Assembly: GCA_944326355.1 (NCBI GenBank)
Contig: CALVDO010000011.1
Span: forward strand, 1-64,000
DNA from: an uncultured Bacteroidales bacterium
GTDB lineage: Bacteria; Bacteroidota; Bacteroidia; Bacteroidales; UBA932
Length of the DNA: 64,000 bases
Reading direction: 5' to 3'
A program made the translations under genes and the position numbers. This document shows, in pieces, positions 16,414 to 24,796 of this stretch. Under the pieces are notes generated by a model. The model saw only the letters and a list, made by a program, of their open reading frames with translations. It ran no database searches and was not told the origin of the DNA. Position 1 is the first letter of the stretch; each line of letters opens with the position of its first letter.

Positions 16414-17864
16414 TCATACTCATATTTCTCGGAATGCTGACGGCGTTCGGCCCGTTCGTGACGGACATGTATCTGCCTACGCTTCCGTCGATGGCAGAGC
16501 ATTTCACCACGTCGGCATCAATGGTTCAGCTCGGACTCACGGCAAGCATGATCGGCCTGGCAGTCGGGCAGCTCATCTTCGGACCTCTGAGCGACCGGTT
16601 CGGCAGAAAGAAGCCGCTGGTGATGGCAATGGCACTGTTTCTCGTGGCCACGGCCGGGTGCATTCTGAGCCATAATATAATGCAGTTCATCGCGTTCCGT
16701 CTCGTGCAGGGCATGGCCGGGGCCGGTGGCATAGTCATCGCGCGCTCAGTGGCCTCGGACATGTATTCAGGAAGGGAACTGGCGGTGATGCTTGCGGTGA
16801 CGGGAGCGATAAACGGAGTGGCGCCGGTTTGCGCTCCTGTGATAGGCGGAATGATGGCCGGAAGCGCAGGATGGCAGGGCATATTCTTATGCCTGCTTGT
16901 CCTGGGAGCCGTTCTGCTTGCGATGTCGCTGCATTTCAGAGAGACGTACACTGCCCTGCCGCAACAGGCATCCGGCAGGGTCTGCGGGAGGAAAAACAAT
17001 GTTCTGGCCGGATTCAAGGCTCTCGGCGGCAACAGACTCTACCTCTGCTGCGTCCTGCAGTACGCATTCGCCAACGGAGTGCTGTTCACCAACATATCGT
17101 CATCTCCATTCATCATGCAGCACCACTACGGCTTCTCTCCGCTGACGTTCAGCGTATGTTTCGGAATCAATGCGGTGGCAATCGGCCTTGCCGCGACTCT
17201 GTCGGTGAGATTCGGATCAATGCGCAAAGCGATGGTGACAGGCAGTACCGGAATGGCAGTCATCTCCGTCCTTCTCTGCGCGGCGATGTGCATGAACTGC
17301 AGCTTCTGGATTTATGAAGTCCTCCTTTTCGGGCTTCTGATGTCTCTCGGACTGACGTTCACGGCATCGAACACCATAGCGATGAACGCCGGTCGGGACA
17401 ACGCCGGCGCCGCCTCTGCCCTGCTCGGTGCGCTCGGCTTCGCGATGGGCGGCCTCGTCTCGCCGATAGCGGGCATGGGAGACATAATGAAATCAACGGG
17501 AGCGCTGTTCGTTGTATGTTCAGCGCTCTCGATGATGTTCGCGACTTTGACGTCAAAGATTATGGGACCGGACGGACAGAAAAGCCGTCACGGACTGAAT
17601 CAGCCTGCCATCTCAGCGTCATCATACTTGAAACAATCATGTATCTTCCTAAGTCTCAATGAAATAATAATAAACAGGAGACCGAAGAGCAGCAGCGCTA
17701 TGCCGGTGAGCGTCACTACTGTGGCAACACCCACTGTGAGAGGCATGACGAGCACGAGTATCGACATCACGAGCATCAGCACGCCTGCAGCTATAGTCCA
17801 TCCTGAGCCCTTGATCCTGAAGCTGTTGAGATCAGCTCCGAAGCCGATCACCATGAAGCTGTGA
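16401..17864 (+). CDS. Bcr/CflA-type MFS drug transporter with damaged ends
   Basis: A 12-TM major facilitator exporter, closely similar to the one at 40118-41326. The family loop is GPLSDRFGRKKPL, and the N-terminus reads FVTDMYLPTLPSMAEHF. Two oddities are seen. No ATG exists at the expected start: an in-frame TAG at 16383 limits the frame, leaving TTG 16401 or an internal ATG at 16434. At the 3' end, the paralog stops at the position matching about 17590, but here the frame reads on for some 90 codons antisense to the HdeD-like gene. These residues (after KSRHGLNQPAISAS) are not transporter-like, so the stop was probably lost or shifted. It may be a decaying copy. Confidence 0.75.
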   Translation: MRRTFILIFLGMLTAFGPFVTDMYLPTLPSMAEHFTTSASMVQLGLTASMIGLAVGQLIFGPLSDRFGRKKPLVMAMALFLVATAGCILSHNIMQFIAFRLVQGMAGAGGIVIARSVASDMYSGRELAVMLAVTGAINGVAPVCAPVIGGMMAGSAGWQGIFLCLLVLGAVLLAMSLHFRETYTALPQQASGRVCGRKNNVLAGFKALGGNRLYLCCVLQYAFANGVLFTNISSSPFIMQHHYGFSPLTFSVCFGINAVAIGLAATLSVRFGSMRKAMVTGSTGMAVISVLLCAAMCMNCSFWIYEVLLFGLLMSLGLTFTASNTIAMNAGRDNAGAASALLGALGFAMGGLVSPIAGMGDIMKSTGALFVVCSALSMMFATLTSKIMGPDGQKSRHGLNQPAISASSYLKQSCIFLSLNEIIINRRPKSSSAMPVSVTTVATPTVRGMTSTSIDITSISTPAAIVHPEPLILKLLRSAPKPITMKL

Positions 17865-18205
17865 TACAGCAGCCAGATGCCGAGAACTACCGGAAGCAGC
17901 ACCAGAGTGATGCGCGGGAAGCAGCTGAGGAAGATGCCGAGGGTAAGGTCAAGGATGCCTCCGATGACCACATATCCTCTCATCATGAAGTAGTTGCGGC
18001 TCGTCACCGCCGTCACGAGATCAATGATTCCGCTCACGATCATCATTATTCCGAAGAGAAGACCGAGAGCGAGATAGCTCTGCGCCGGATGACAGAACAC
18101 GACGATGCCCACTACGAAGGTCAATATTCCGGACAGCAGCAGAAGCCACCAGTATTTAATGGCCTTCGCTGCCCCTCTTACGATTTCATTCATTGGATTT
18201 TCCAT
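17600..18205 (-). CDS. HdeD/DUF308-family membrane protein
   Basis: The 201-residue protein has five to six TM segments, ordered as WWLLLLSGILTFVVGIVVF, the LALGLLFGIMMIVSGI pair, GYVVIGGILDLTLGIFL, LVLLPVVLGIWLLYHS and two C-terminal ones. The repeated short G-x-x-G helices and the FCHPAQS and SCFPRITL loops match the HdeD acid-resistance membrane family, whose biochemical role is not settled. It starts at ATG 18205 (MENPMNEIVRG). Its 3' end is overlapped for 265 bases by the read-through tail of the convergent MFS gene. No terminator is seen between the two. Confidence 0.85.
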   Translation of the reverse strand: MENPMNEIVRGAAKAIKYWWLLLLSGILTFVVGIVVFCHPAQSYLALGLLFGIMMIVSGIIDLVTAVTSRNYFMMRGYVVIGGILDLTLGIFLSCFPRITLVLLPVVLGIWLLYHSFMVIGFGADLNSFRIKGSGWTIAAGVLMLVMSILVLVMPLTVGVATVVTLTGIALLLFGLLFIIISLRLRKIHDCFKYDDAEMAG

Positions 18206-18398
18206 AGTCCATTATTTTAAAAGTCAAACATGAAGCGTGTCAGGTCAACATCCATGCCTCAAAATGCCATGCTGCCGTTTTCTCCGTCCTTTGAGCAAAG
18301 AGCTGCATCAAAACGACAATTATTCGAAAAATAAATCAGAGACTGACGCCAGATTACCGAATTTTCAGAAAAGAGCGCGACTAGTGCGTCAAATGCAG

Positions 18399-18406
18399 TA
18401 TCTTTG
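18399..18406 (+). promoter_or_regulatory. -7 promoter box for the cytosine methyltransferase
   Basis: TATCTTTG, a perfect TAnnTTTG match, 26 bases before the ATG at 18433. Confidence 0.6.
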
Positions 18407-18432
18407 TCACCCATTGTTTTTTCACGGACGGT

Positions 18433-19647
18433 ATGGCATACAGAGTTATTGATCTTTTTGCCGGTGTAGGCGGCTTGAGTTACGGCTTTGCGCACGATGA
18501 CGACTTCGAGATAATTGCAGCCAATGAGATACTTGAGCCGATGGCTCGCGCATACTGTGCCAATCATCCGACCGTGAAGATGTACGCAAAGGACATCCGG
18601 GAGTTCTCAATCGATGATCTGACCCGCGACTTCGGGCTGCGGAAAGGGGATGTCGACATCATTGTAGGAGGTCCGCCGTGTCAGGCCTACTCTACCGTAG
18701 GCAAGAGGAGGGAGGACGACCCCAGAGGGAGACTTTTCACTGAATACCACAGGATTCTGAAGGAGGTGAGGCCGAAACTCTTTGTCTTTGAGAATGTGAA
18801 GGGACTGCTTTCAATGCAGAGGGGCGAACTTATCAAGAGCATCGTGGCCCTGTTTGAGTCCATAGGCTATCATGTCAGCGTGAAGCTGCTCAACGCAGCA
18901 GACTACGGAGCGCCGCAGATCAGGGAAAGGGTCATCCTGGTGGGGACTCTCGACGGCAGGGAGTTCAGCTTCCCGAGACCTACGCACTACAATCCGGAAC
19001 TCGGCATTCCGGCAGAGAGAACCGCCCCGGCAGCCCTAAAGGAATCGGCTGAGGCATCCGATCCGGCATCGGCCATTGCCGGCCAAACGGATTCTACAGG
19101 CACTACAAGTCAGGCAGAGACGGCACTTAAGCCATACGTCACACTCGGCGAGGCACTCGGCGACCTTCCTTCGCTAAAGACCGGGGAATCGGCGACTCAT
19201 TACGCCACCGCCCCTCAAAACGACTACCAGAGGCTGATGCGGAGGAATGCCCCGGAGGAACTGGCTGAGCACGAGGTGCCAAAGAACAGCGACAGGCTAG
19301 TCGCAATCATGGAGGCGCTTCCGGACGGAGGCTCGCCGAAAGACCTGCCTGAGGAACTGAGACCGGCAAGCGGCTTCGCCAACTGCTACTGCAGGCTGTG
19401 GTGGAACAGACCGAGCACCACCATCACCCGCAACCTCGGCTGTCCGTCATCCTCGCGGTGCATCCATCCGAAAGACCCGCGGCCGCTCTCCACAAGGGAA
19501 GGCGCCAGACTTCAGGGCTTCCCGGACGACTACATATTCTGCGGCTCGCGCTCTGACAAGCATCTGCAGATAGGCAACGCCGTTCCCACCCTTCTGTCCG
19601 AAGCGCTCAAGGACGCCGTCAGGGCTCACCTGAAAGGCAGCCGCTGA
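18433..19647 (+). CDS. DNA (cytosine-5-)-methyltransferase, orphan
   Basis: The 404-residue C5 methylase has all main motifs in order: DLFAGVGGL (motif I, 7-15), GGPPCQAYS (motif IV, catalytic Cys83), FENVKGLL (motif VI, 119-126), QIRERVILVG (motif VIII) and IGNAVPTLL (motif X). The variable, target-setting region contains an Ala/Ser/Thr-rich insert (about 197-230) and the conserved RPSTTITRN near its end. No restriction endonuclease or very-short-patch repair gene is adjacent; the next gene is a nucleotidase on the other strand. It is therefore probably a solitary methylase used for epigenetic marking or protection. The target sequence cannot be read from the protein. Confidence 0.93.
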   Translation: MAYRVIDLFAGVGGLSYGFAHDDDFEIIAANEILEPMARAYCANHPTVKMYAKDIREFSIDDLTRDFGLRKGDVDIIVGGPPCQAYSTVGKRREDDPRGRLFTEYHRILKEVRPKLFVFENVKGLLSMQRGELIKSIVALFESIGYHVSVKLLNAADYGAPQIRERVILVGTLDGREFSFPRPTHYNPELGIPAERTAPAALKESAEASDPASAIAGQTDSTGTTSQAETALKPYVTLGEALGDLPSLKTGESATHYATAPQNDYQRLMRRNAPEELAEHEVPKNSDRLVAIMEALPDGGSPKDLPEELRPASGFANCYCRLWWNRPSTTITRNLGCPSSSRCIHPKDPRPLSTREGARLQGFPDDYIFCGSRSDKHLQIGNAVPTLLSEALKDAVRAHLKGSR

Positions 19648-19731
19648 TCCCCATGCCAAGACTGCCCCGGAGGCAGGTCGTCCTCTCCAATGGCAGTCCT
19701 AAGCCCCTGAAAGCGACCAGGACAAGATGCG

Positions 19732-20388
19732 TCATCTGGCGAGATGCCCCTTGTCGAGCTGCGGACGGATGAAGTTGTCGAGAGCATATTGCCACAGCGC
19801 CTCTGAGCCGTCCGGAGTCGCCGCGTTCCTGTGCAGCACCTCCTCAAGCCTGCGACCGGACTCCCTCCACGCCTTGCCGTCGGTGGCAGCCTGAAGCATA
19901 AGAGGCTGGAAATTGTCGAGCGTATGGGCAAACTTGGCCTCAGGAGTCTCTCCAGCCTCAAATTCGTCCCAGAGTCCGCGCAGCTTTGCCGCCAGATCGT
20001 CCGGCAACACAGGGAAAAGCCTGTCCGCTGCGGCAGTCTCCCTCTCCTTCTGAGTGGCAACTCCCTCAGCATCATACGCGAAAGTGTCCCCGGCATAAAT
20101 CTCCACAAGGTCGTGAATCAGCACCATGCTCATCACCCTGAGCAGGTCGACCTCCTCATTTGAATATTCCGACAGAAGCATGGCCATCACGGCAAGATGC
20201 CAGGCATGCTCCGCGTCGTTTTCAAGCCTCGTCCCGTCCGAAAGCCAAGTCCGCCTCTGAATCATCTTCTCCCTGTCGATCAGTCGGCAGAAATCCACTG
20301 TCCGCGCCAGCCTTCCGCCATCTGTGCCGGCCGGCTCCTTTTCCTTGTCATTCATCGCTTCGTCATCAGACGACATCTTTCCATTCAT
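19732..20388 (-). CDS. HD-domain hydrolase, YfbR-like 5'-deoxynucleotidase
   Basis: The 218-residue protein has an HD metal-binding core: H in RLENDAEHAWHLAVM, the HD pair in VLIHDLVEIYAGDTFAYD, and a downstream Asp in FAHTLDNFQP. The pattern ENDAEHAWH followed by HDLVEIYAGD is characteristic of the YfbR/HDDC2 group, which removes phosphate from deoxynucleoside 5'-monophosphates. The ATG at 20388 is used. Methionines at residues 5 and 12 are alternatives, because the first 25 residues are charged and not domain-like. The neighbours (methylase and a hypothetical gene) are on the other strand. Confidence 0.85.
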   Translation of the reverse strand: MNGKMSSDDEAMNDKEKEPAGTDGGRLARTVDFCRLIDREKMIQRRTWLSDGTRLENDAEHAWHLAVMAMLLSEYSNEEVDLLRVMSMVLIHDLVEIYAGDTFAYDAEGVATQKERETAAADRLFPVLPDDLAAKLRGLWDEFEAGETPEAKFAHTLDNFQPLMLQAATDGKAWRESGRRLEEVLHRNAATPDGSEALWQYALDNFIRPQLDKGHLAR

Positions 20389-20511
20389 CGCTTCATCAAA
20401 ATTTAAAAATTATCCTCACAAGATATGAAACATTCCCGAATTTTGGTCATTTTCCGTATTTTTACGGACACACAGTTCAGTCGACAGACTCGGACATCAT
20501 TCTGATACGCT

Positions 20512-21081
20512 ATGGATAAAACTACAAAAGCGACAAGACCCTGGGACGGGCTCAGCAGGGAGGAGAAGATAAGGCATCTGTTTGAATATCCGGCAGAAAT
20601 GCGGGACAGGCAGGCTAAGGAGCTGTGGGGACCGAAGGCAGGCGGATATAATGAGCACATCTACTTTCCGCCGGATGCTCCGTGGCATGAGGTTGTGGAA
20701 GTGATAAAACACAGTCATGGCAGTCAGATGGTATATATGCGGCTGAAAGAAAAGGACTTCATGACTTTTGACGCGGAGAGCCGCAAAAGAGAGCGGGAGA
20801 GAAGGAATATCGACCGCAAGAGACCGAATGCGGAATATCTCGCATATCTGGAGTGGCGCACAAAGGTGCTGCGCAGGTCGAAGCCAGAGATGCTGAGCCT
20901 TGAACTTTATCGCGACAAAAAGATAATCTGCCGGGTATGCACGGATGAAGGCGACTACGGCGACGAGGACGGCTTCGGAGTGGAACCGGACTGGTGGGCA
21001 AGCGCCATCTTCGACATGGACGGAAATACCATCCGCCCGTTCTCACCCGGATACATCACCTGCCCCCGCGATGAATATTGA
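20512..21081 (+). CDS. Hypothetical protein, unrecognised
   Basis: The 189-residue soluble protein is rich in charged residues, without signal peptide or membrane segment. The middle is strongly basic and acidic (RKRERERRNIDRKRPNAEY) and probably helical. The C-terminal part holds an acidic patch (CTDEGDYGDEDGFG) and the aromatic run EPDWWASAIFDMDG. I recognise no family. The frame is credible because of codon use like its neighbours, an ATG start (MDKTTKATRP) and a terminator hairpin right after the stop (21121-21155). It is a single-gene unit between the HD hydrolase and the outer-membrane gene. Confidence 0.7.
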   Translation: MDKTTKATRPWDGLSREEKIRHLFEYPAEMRDRQAKELWGPKAGGYNEHIYFPPDAPWHEVVEVIKHSHGSQMVYMRLKEKDFMTFDAESRKRERERRNIDRKRPNAEYLAYLEWRTKVLRRSKPEMLSLELYRDKKIICRVCTDEGDYGDEDGFGVEPDWWASAIFDMDGNTIRPFSPGYITCPRDEY

Positions 21082-21120
21082 CGGATGAGCTGCATACAGA
21101 GAACTCAATCAGGAATGAAT

Positions 21121-21155
21121 AAAATGGGGACGGGCAAATGACTCATCCCCATTTT
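21121..21155. terminator. Bidirectional intrinsic terminator
   Basis: Perfect 10-bp arms aaaatgggga (21121-21130) and tccccatttt (21146-21155) around a 15-base loop, with a T-run on the plus side and an A-run mirrored on the minus side. It separates two convergent genes. Confidence 0.85.
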
Positions 21156-21159
21156 TCCG

Positions 21160-21192
21160 TTTCCTGCGAGTTTCCTACGAGGTTCCTGCGAG
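21160..21192. repeat. Three tandem 11-bp repeats
   Basis: Copies tttcctgcgag, tttcctacgag and gttcctgcgag lie side by side just beyond the stop of the outer-membrane gene. Confidence 0.7.
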
Positions 21193-21197
21193 GTCAC

Positions 21198-21836
21198 TCA
21201 GAACGAGAATCCGACCTTGAAGTTGACTTCGAGAAGAGGGCTGATCATGCACTCGATGCCGGTGGTCATGCGGTACTTGCCGACATTGTAGCTCACTCCG
21301 AGCGAAGGGCTTATCATTGCTCCATAATACCCGTAGTCGAGCACAGAAAAATTGTATCCCACGTCGAGGGCAAAATAAGGGCTCACCTTGCGGTCGAGAA
21401 AGTCGCTTCTGAGATGGATATACATCGGCATGAAGAGTGCTCCTTCAAAAGCGCAGTATTTCAACCCGACTCCAAGACCCACCGCAAACTGCGGCACTAT
21501 CCTGTAGCCGTTGACCATCGTGAAGCCGAAATCGCTGCCCAACAGCAGAGAGGGCACCGTGACCTCTAAAAGTCCCATGTAGCCCTTCGGCTTGTTGAAG
21601 CGCGTACGCGGATTCTCCTGCAGTTCTCTGGTCATCTTCGCGATTTCGGCGTATTCGCACACGAAGAGACTGCCGTCAGGAGTCTGAATCTTCAGAGACT
21701 CATTCGGAATCAGCTCAGTGATGACGCCTCGGATGACCGATCCGTTCTTGAGATGAACGACATCGAGATACTGCTGTGCGCTCATTGTAAAGGACATGAG
21801 CACCAAGGCCAGGAAAAGTAGAAATAAACGTTTCAT
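21198..21836 (-). CDS. Small outer-membrane beta-barrel-like protein
   Basis: The 212-residue exported protein has signal peptide MKRLFLLFLALVLMSFTMSAQ. Residues 24-70 form a short beta domain seen in many Bacteroidota proteins (VVHLKNGSVIRGVITEL, LKIQTPDGSLF). The rest alternates in short amphipathic strands (PQFAVGLGVGLKYC, PYFALDVGYNFSV, SPSLGVSYNVG) and ends in NFKVGFSF, the aromatic C-terminus expected of a barrel inserted by BAM. The function is unknown. It lies 43 bases downstream of the AlbA_2/WYL gene on the same strand, so it may share that transcript, but its own codon style and start are normal. Confidence 0.75.
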   Translation of the reverse strand: MKRLFLLFLALVLMSFTMSAQQYLDVVHLKNGSVIRGVITELIPNESLKIQTPDGSLFVCEYAEIAKMTRELQENPRTRFNKPKGYMGLLEVTVPSLLLGSDFGFTMVNGYRIVPQFAVGLGVGLKYCAFEGALFMPMYIHLRSDFLDRKVSPYFALDVGYNFSVLDYGYYGAMISPSLGVSYNVGKYRMTTGIECMISPLLEVNFKVGFSF

Positions 21837-21879
21837 AGATATAGAAGTTTGAATTGAAAGTCCCTTTATCTAAACGAGT

Positions 21880-24774
21880 TCACACCAGGAGAGTGGTCAG
21901 ATGCTTCGCGACATAGTCTCTGACGTATGCCACGAGCTCAGGAGCATCAATGATCTCGATGCAGGACGCGAGTCCGAGATAGAAGCGGCCGACACCTTTC
22001 ATCGAATATACCTCCGTGTCGAGAAGCCAGCGGTCCGGATCTTCCGTCGGAACGAGAACCTTCCTGGAGTCCGGATATTCCTCAGAAAGTATGTTCTTCG
22101 CCCGGAGATTCAGCCCCAGCACGATGTGAACCGGCTTCTCGCCGCTCATCCTGAATATGTCCATGACACCCTCCCTGTGGCTGGACCTGTATGTCCAGTG
22201 CCTGTCGAGAATCTCAACATTGCGTATGCGGGAAGTGGAGAATACGGCGTTTCTCTGCTTGTCAACATCGTAGCACCACACCTGCGCATATCCGGGACAG
22301 AAGCTGAACGGCTCCACATTGCGGTCGCCCACGGTCCCGCTGCTCGATGAGCTGTAGCCGTGCAGGACCACCTTCCTCTCGTCTGCGATAGCCTCTTTCA
22401 AAGCCATGATGACCTGCTCCTTGTCTCTGTCCGTCATCAGTTTGCGCGAGAGATGCGAACGCGTGGAAAAATCAGTCATCTTTACCGACTCGCTGTTGAT
22501 ACGGATGTAGGCGGAGCCGTCGACCCTGACTATGTCATATTCATACGGAGGTACGGAAATGGCGACCACCCTGCCGCCGTACATCGGCCTCACCGATATG
22601 AGAGACACTATGTTGAGAGAGAAAATCTTTCTCATGTAGTCGGTTATGTAGCGGACGAAGCCGTCTATCCCGTAGTAGTTGCCGTTGATCTTCGTCTCCA
22701 GATGCCTGAGATCCTCAGCTATGCCGCAGACATAGCCCATGTCATTCACCCCGATATACAGAGTGCCGCCCTCCTGCGAATTGAGAAAGGCACAGATGCC
22801 TTTCATTATGTTGAGGGGCTGGCGCTGCTCGCGGGCATTCTGAGGCGCCGTGAAAAACGAGGTCTTGAACTCCTGGCGGGCATTCTCCATGCCGAGATAT
22901 TCTCCGTTGTCCTCCTCGAGATTGGCAGACTCTTCCGTCGCCAATGACAGTGAGCTGACGATCTCTCTCTTGATCACATTGCGCACGGACTTGCTGACCA
23001 CATCCTGAATCCTATTGGCCGCCTGCACGAGGACCGCAACCCTTCTGAGCAGCTGGTCATCCTCATTTTCAAGGATTTCCTCAAGCAGATCGCCGCCCGA
23101 CTCATCTCCGTATGCCGCAAGAATCGAGGCCAGCTTCACCCTTGTCTCGACAAATCCGGTGCTCTCGATGCCATCTGGCTTCTCAAGCCGCGTGACAAGT
23201 CTTTGCTCGCCTCTGGCAAAATGCACGAGATCGGCCAGATAGTCGGAAAGGAAGCCGAGATATGCAGAATCCTTCTCATCACCCGTCACTTCCGACATAA
23301 TCCGCATGAAACAGAGTACGGCGTATTTCTCCGACGGGGCGGACAATTCTCTGTGGCAGATCAGAAGCATTCGGCTCAAGTCCTTCAGCAGGCCGCGCAT
23401 CAGCTCCTCCGACGCCCCGTCCGGGCACTTTTCGGGAGGGAGAACGAACCACTGTATGCAGTCTGCCTTAGTGCGAGCCTCATCAAGCTTAGCAAGGGTC
23501 TCGTCATCAGCATCTTCCTCACTGGCGACAAAGTCCGTGACATTGACATTGATGATGCCGTAGTACTGCCCTTCTCCATAGCCTGTTATGTCGACATGGA
23601 CGATGTCGCCGTCTGTCAGCGGAAGGTCGTCTCTCTCATTGGCATACACCGGAAAACCGTATTCCGTCCAGAGCCTGACCTTGTTTTTTCCGGCCCTGTC
23701 CTTCTTAATCTCTTTGACCGCCGCGAGCATCGTCCCCATCTCTTCGCTGCCTTCGATCACCGCGTCGACAAACCTCTGGTTAAGCCTGAAACGCATCGGA
23801 TTTTCGTTCATGAAGGTAGCCTCGATGACCTGCCCGTCCTTGAGATTGGCGACGAAATCCGCCTCTGTATAGTAAAGGACGCCCTGCGAGAAATGCAGTT
23901 CACCCTCAATCGTCTCGTATTCAGGGCTGACGCTCCTGACTTTCAGATGTCCTCCGCTCCGTCCGACGACCATGACGTCGAGCTGGTCTTCGACCGAATA
24001 GGTCTTCAGCCTGCGTGACTTGATTGCATTGGTCCTTATCTCCCGGAGATAGTCGGAGGTGAAGGATTCGAGACGGTCCAGGTTGCGGCTTTCGGCTTGC
24101 CCGAGCTTGTCTGACTTCGGGGCAAGAATCTGCAGCCTGCTGTCCAGCACATGAAACGACGGAACGAGAGACGCCCGTGCGAAATCGCCTCTTCCGGAGT
24201 ATGCCACCTTCAGCCCCTCGGCGCATATCTCCGCCGAACCGCGCCCTTCATACCATAAAGTGACTGGAGACGAGGAGTTTGACGCTGCTGCAGCACCTAC
24301 GAGCTTCACTGCCAGGACCTGAGGCTGAAGCGAGGTCAGATCTGTCCAGTCGAGACGCAGTTCAGCCCTTCCCGTCAGCATGTCGAGGACCAGGTCCAGA
24401 AGCTCCCGCCTGTGCGACTCCGGGATCAGCGACATCAGCGCCGTAAGGAAGGCGACGCTCACTCTCAAGCGCATGGCAGCATCGGCCTTTATCCCGCTGA
24501 GCAGGAATGCCCCGTAGAGTCTGACGGAAAATTCGGCGTCGGACAAGCCCTCAGTCTCCGGCCCGTCGCGATAGATGGGCACGGAATCACGCCGCTCAAG
24601 CATCTCCCGTACCCTTCGTTCGAGCAGGGAGAGAGTCATGGAATAGAAGCTGTCCTGCCTGTCGGGACTGAAGCTCCCCCTGTGAAGATACTCTATCACC
24701 TTCACAATGTTTCCGTCAATATATTCCGTCTTTATGTCAAGCCACAGGGGCGTCACTGTCTTCTCTTTCGTCAT
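21880..24774 (-). CDS. Large AlbA_2 (Schlafen-like) and WYL domain protein
   Basis: 964 residues. Residues about 1-625 match no family I know. They are partly helical, with beta-rich stretches (about 270-420, e.g. DGDIVHVDITGYGEGQYYG) that could be OB-like. Residues about 628-770 form an AlbA_2/Schlafen-type domain: ENARQEFKTS, then FLNSQEGGTLYIGVNDMGYV. Residues about 797-940 read as a WYL-like domain, with ERKVVLHGYSSSSSG and a beta-rich core. WYL modules bind nucleic acid or nucleotide ligands and often control defence genes; AlbA_2 proteins bind nucleic acids and some are nucleases. It lies 22 bases after the RyR-RCK channel gene, so it is co-transcribed. Likely a cytoplasmic sensor, regulator or nucleic-acid effector of that operon (inference). 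It starts at ATG 24774. Confidence 0.8.
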   Translation of the reverse strand: MTKEKTVTPLWLDIKTEYIDGNIVKVIEYLHRGSFSPDRQDSFYSMTLSLLERRVREMLERRDSVPIYRDGPETEGLSDAEFSVRLYGAFLLSGIKADAAMRLRVSVAFLTALMSLIPESHRRELLDLVLDMLTGRAELRLDWTDLTSLQPQVLAVKLVGAAAASNSSSPVTLWYEGRGSAEICAEGLKVAYSGRGDFARASLVPSFHVLDSRLQILAPKSDKLGQAESRNLDRLESFTSDYLREIRTNAIKSRRLKTYSVEDQLDVMVVGRSGGHLKVRSVSPEYETIEGELHFSQGVLYYTEADFVANLKDGQVIEATFMNENPMRFRLNQRFVDAVIEGSEEMGTMLAAVKEIKKDRAGKNKVRLWTEYGFPVYANERDDLPLTDGDIVHVDITGYGEGQYYGIINVNVTDFVASEEDADDETLAKLDEARTKADCIQWFVLPPEKCPDGASEELMRGLLKDLSRMLLICHRELSAPSEKYAVLCFMRIMSEVTGDEKDSAYLGFLSDYLADLVHFARGEQRLVTRLEKPDGIESTGFVETRVKLASILAAYGDESGGDLLEEILENEDDQLLRRVAVLVQAANRIQDVVSKSVRNVIKREIVSSLSLATEESANLEEDNGEYLGMENARQEFKTSFFTAPQNAREQRQPLNIMKGICAFLNSQEGGTLYIGVNDMGYVCGIAEDLRHLETKINGNYYGIDGFVRYITDYMRKIFSLNIVSLISVRPMYGGRVVAISVPPYEYDIVRVDGSAYIRINSESVKMTDFSTRSHLSRKLMTDRDKEQVIMALKEAIADERKVVLHGYSSSSSGTVGDRNVEPFSFCPGYAQVWCYDVDKQRNAVFSTSRIRNVEILDRHWTYRSSHREGVMDIFRMSGEKPVHIVLGLNLRAKNILSEEYPDSRKVLVPTEDPDRWLLDTEVYSMKGVGRFYLGLASCIEIIDAPELVAYVRDYVAKHLTTLLV

Positions 24775-24796
24775 AAGATTCGATTCAATTGTCCGT

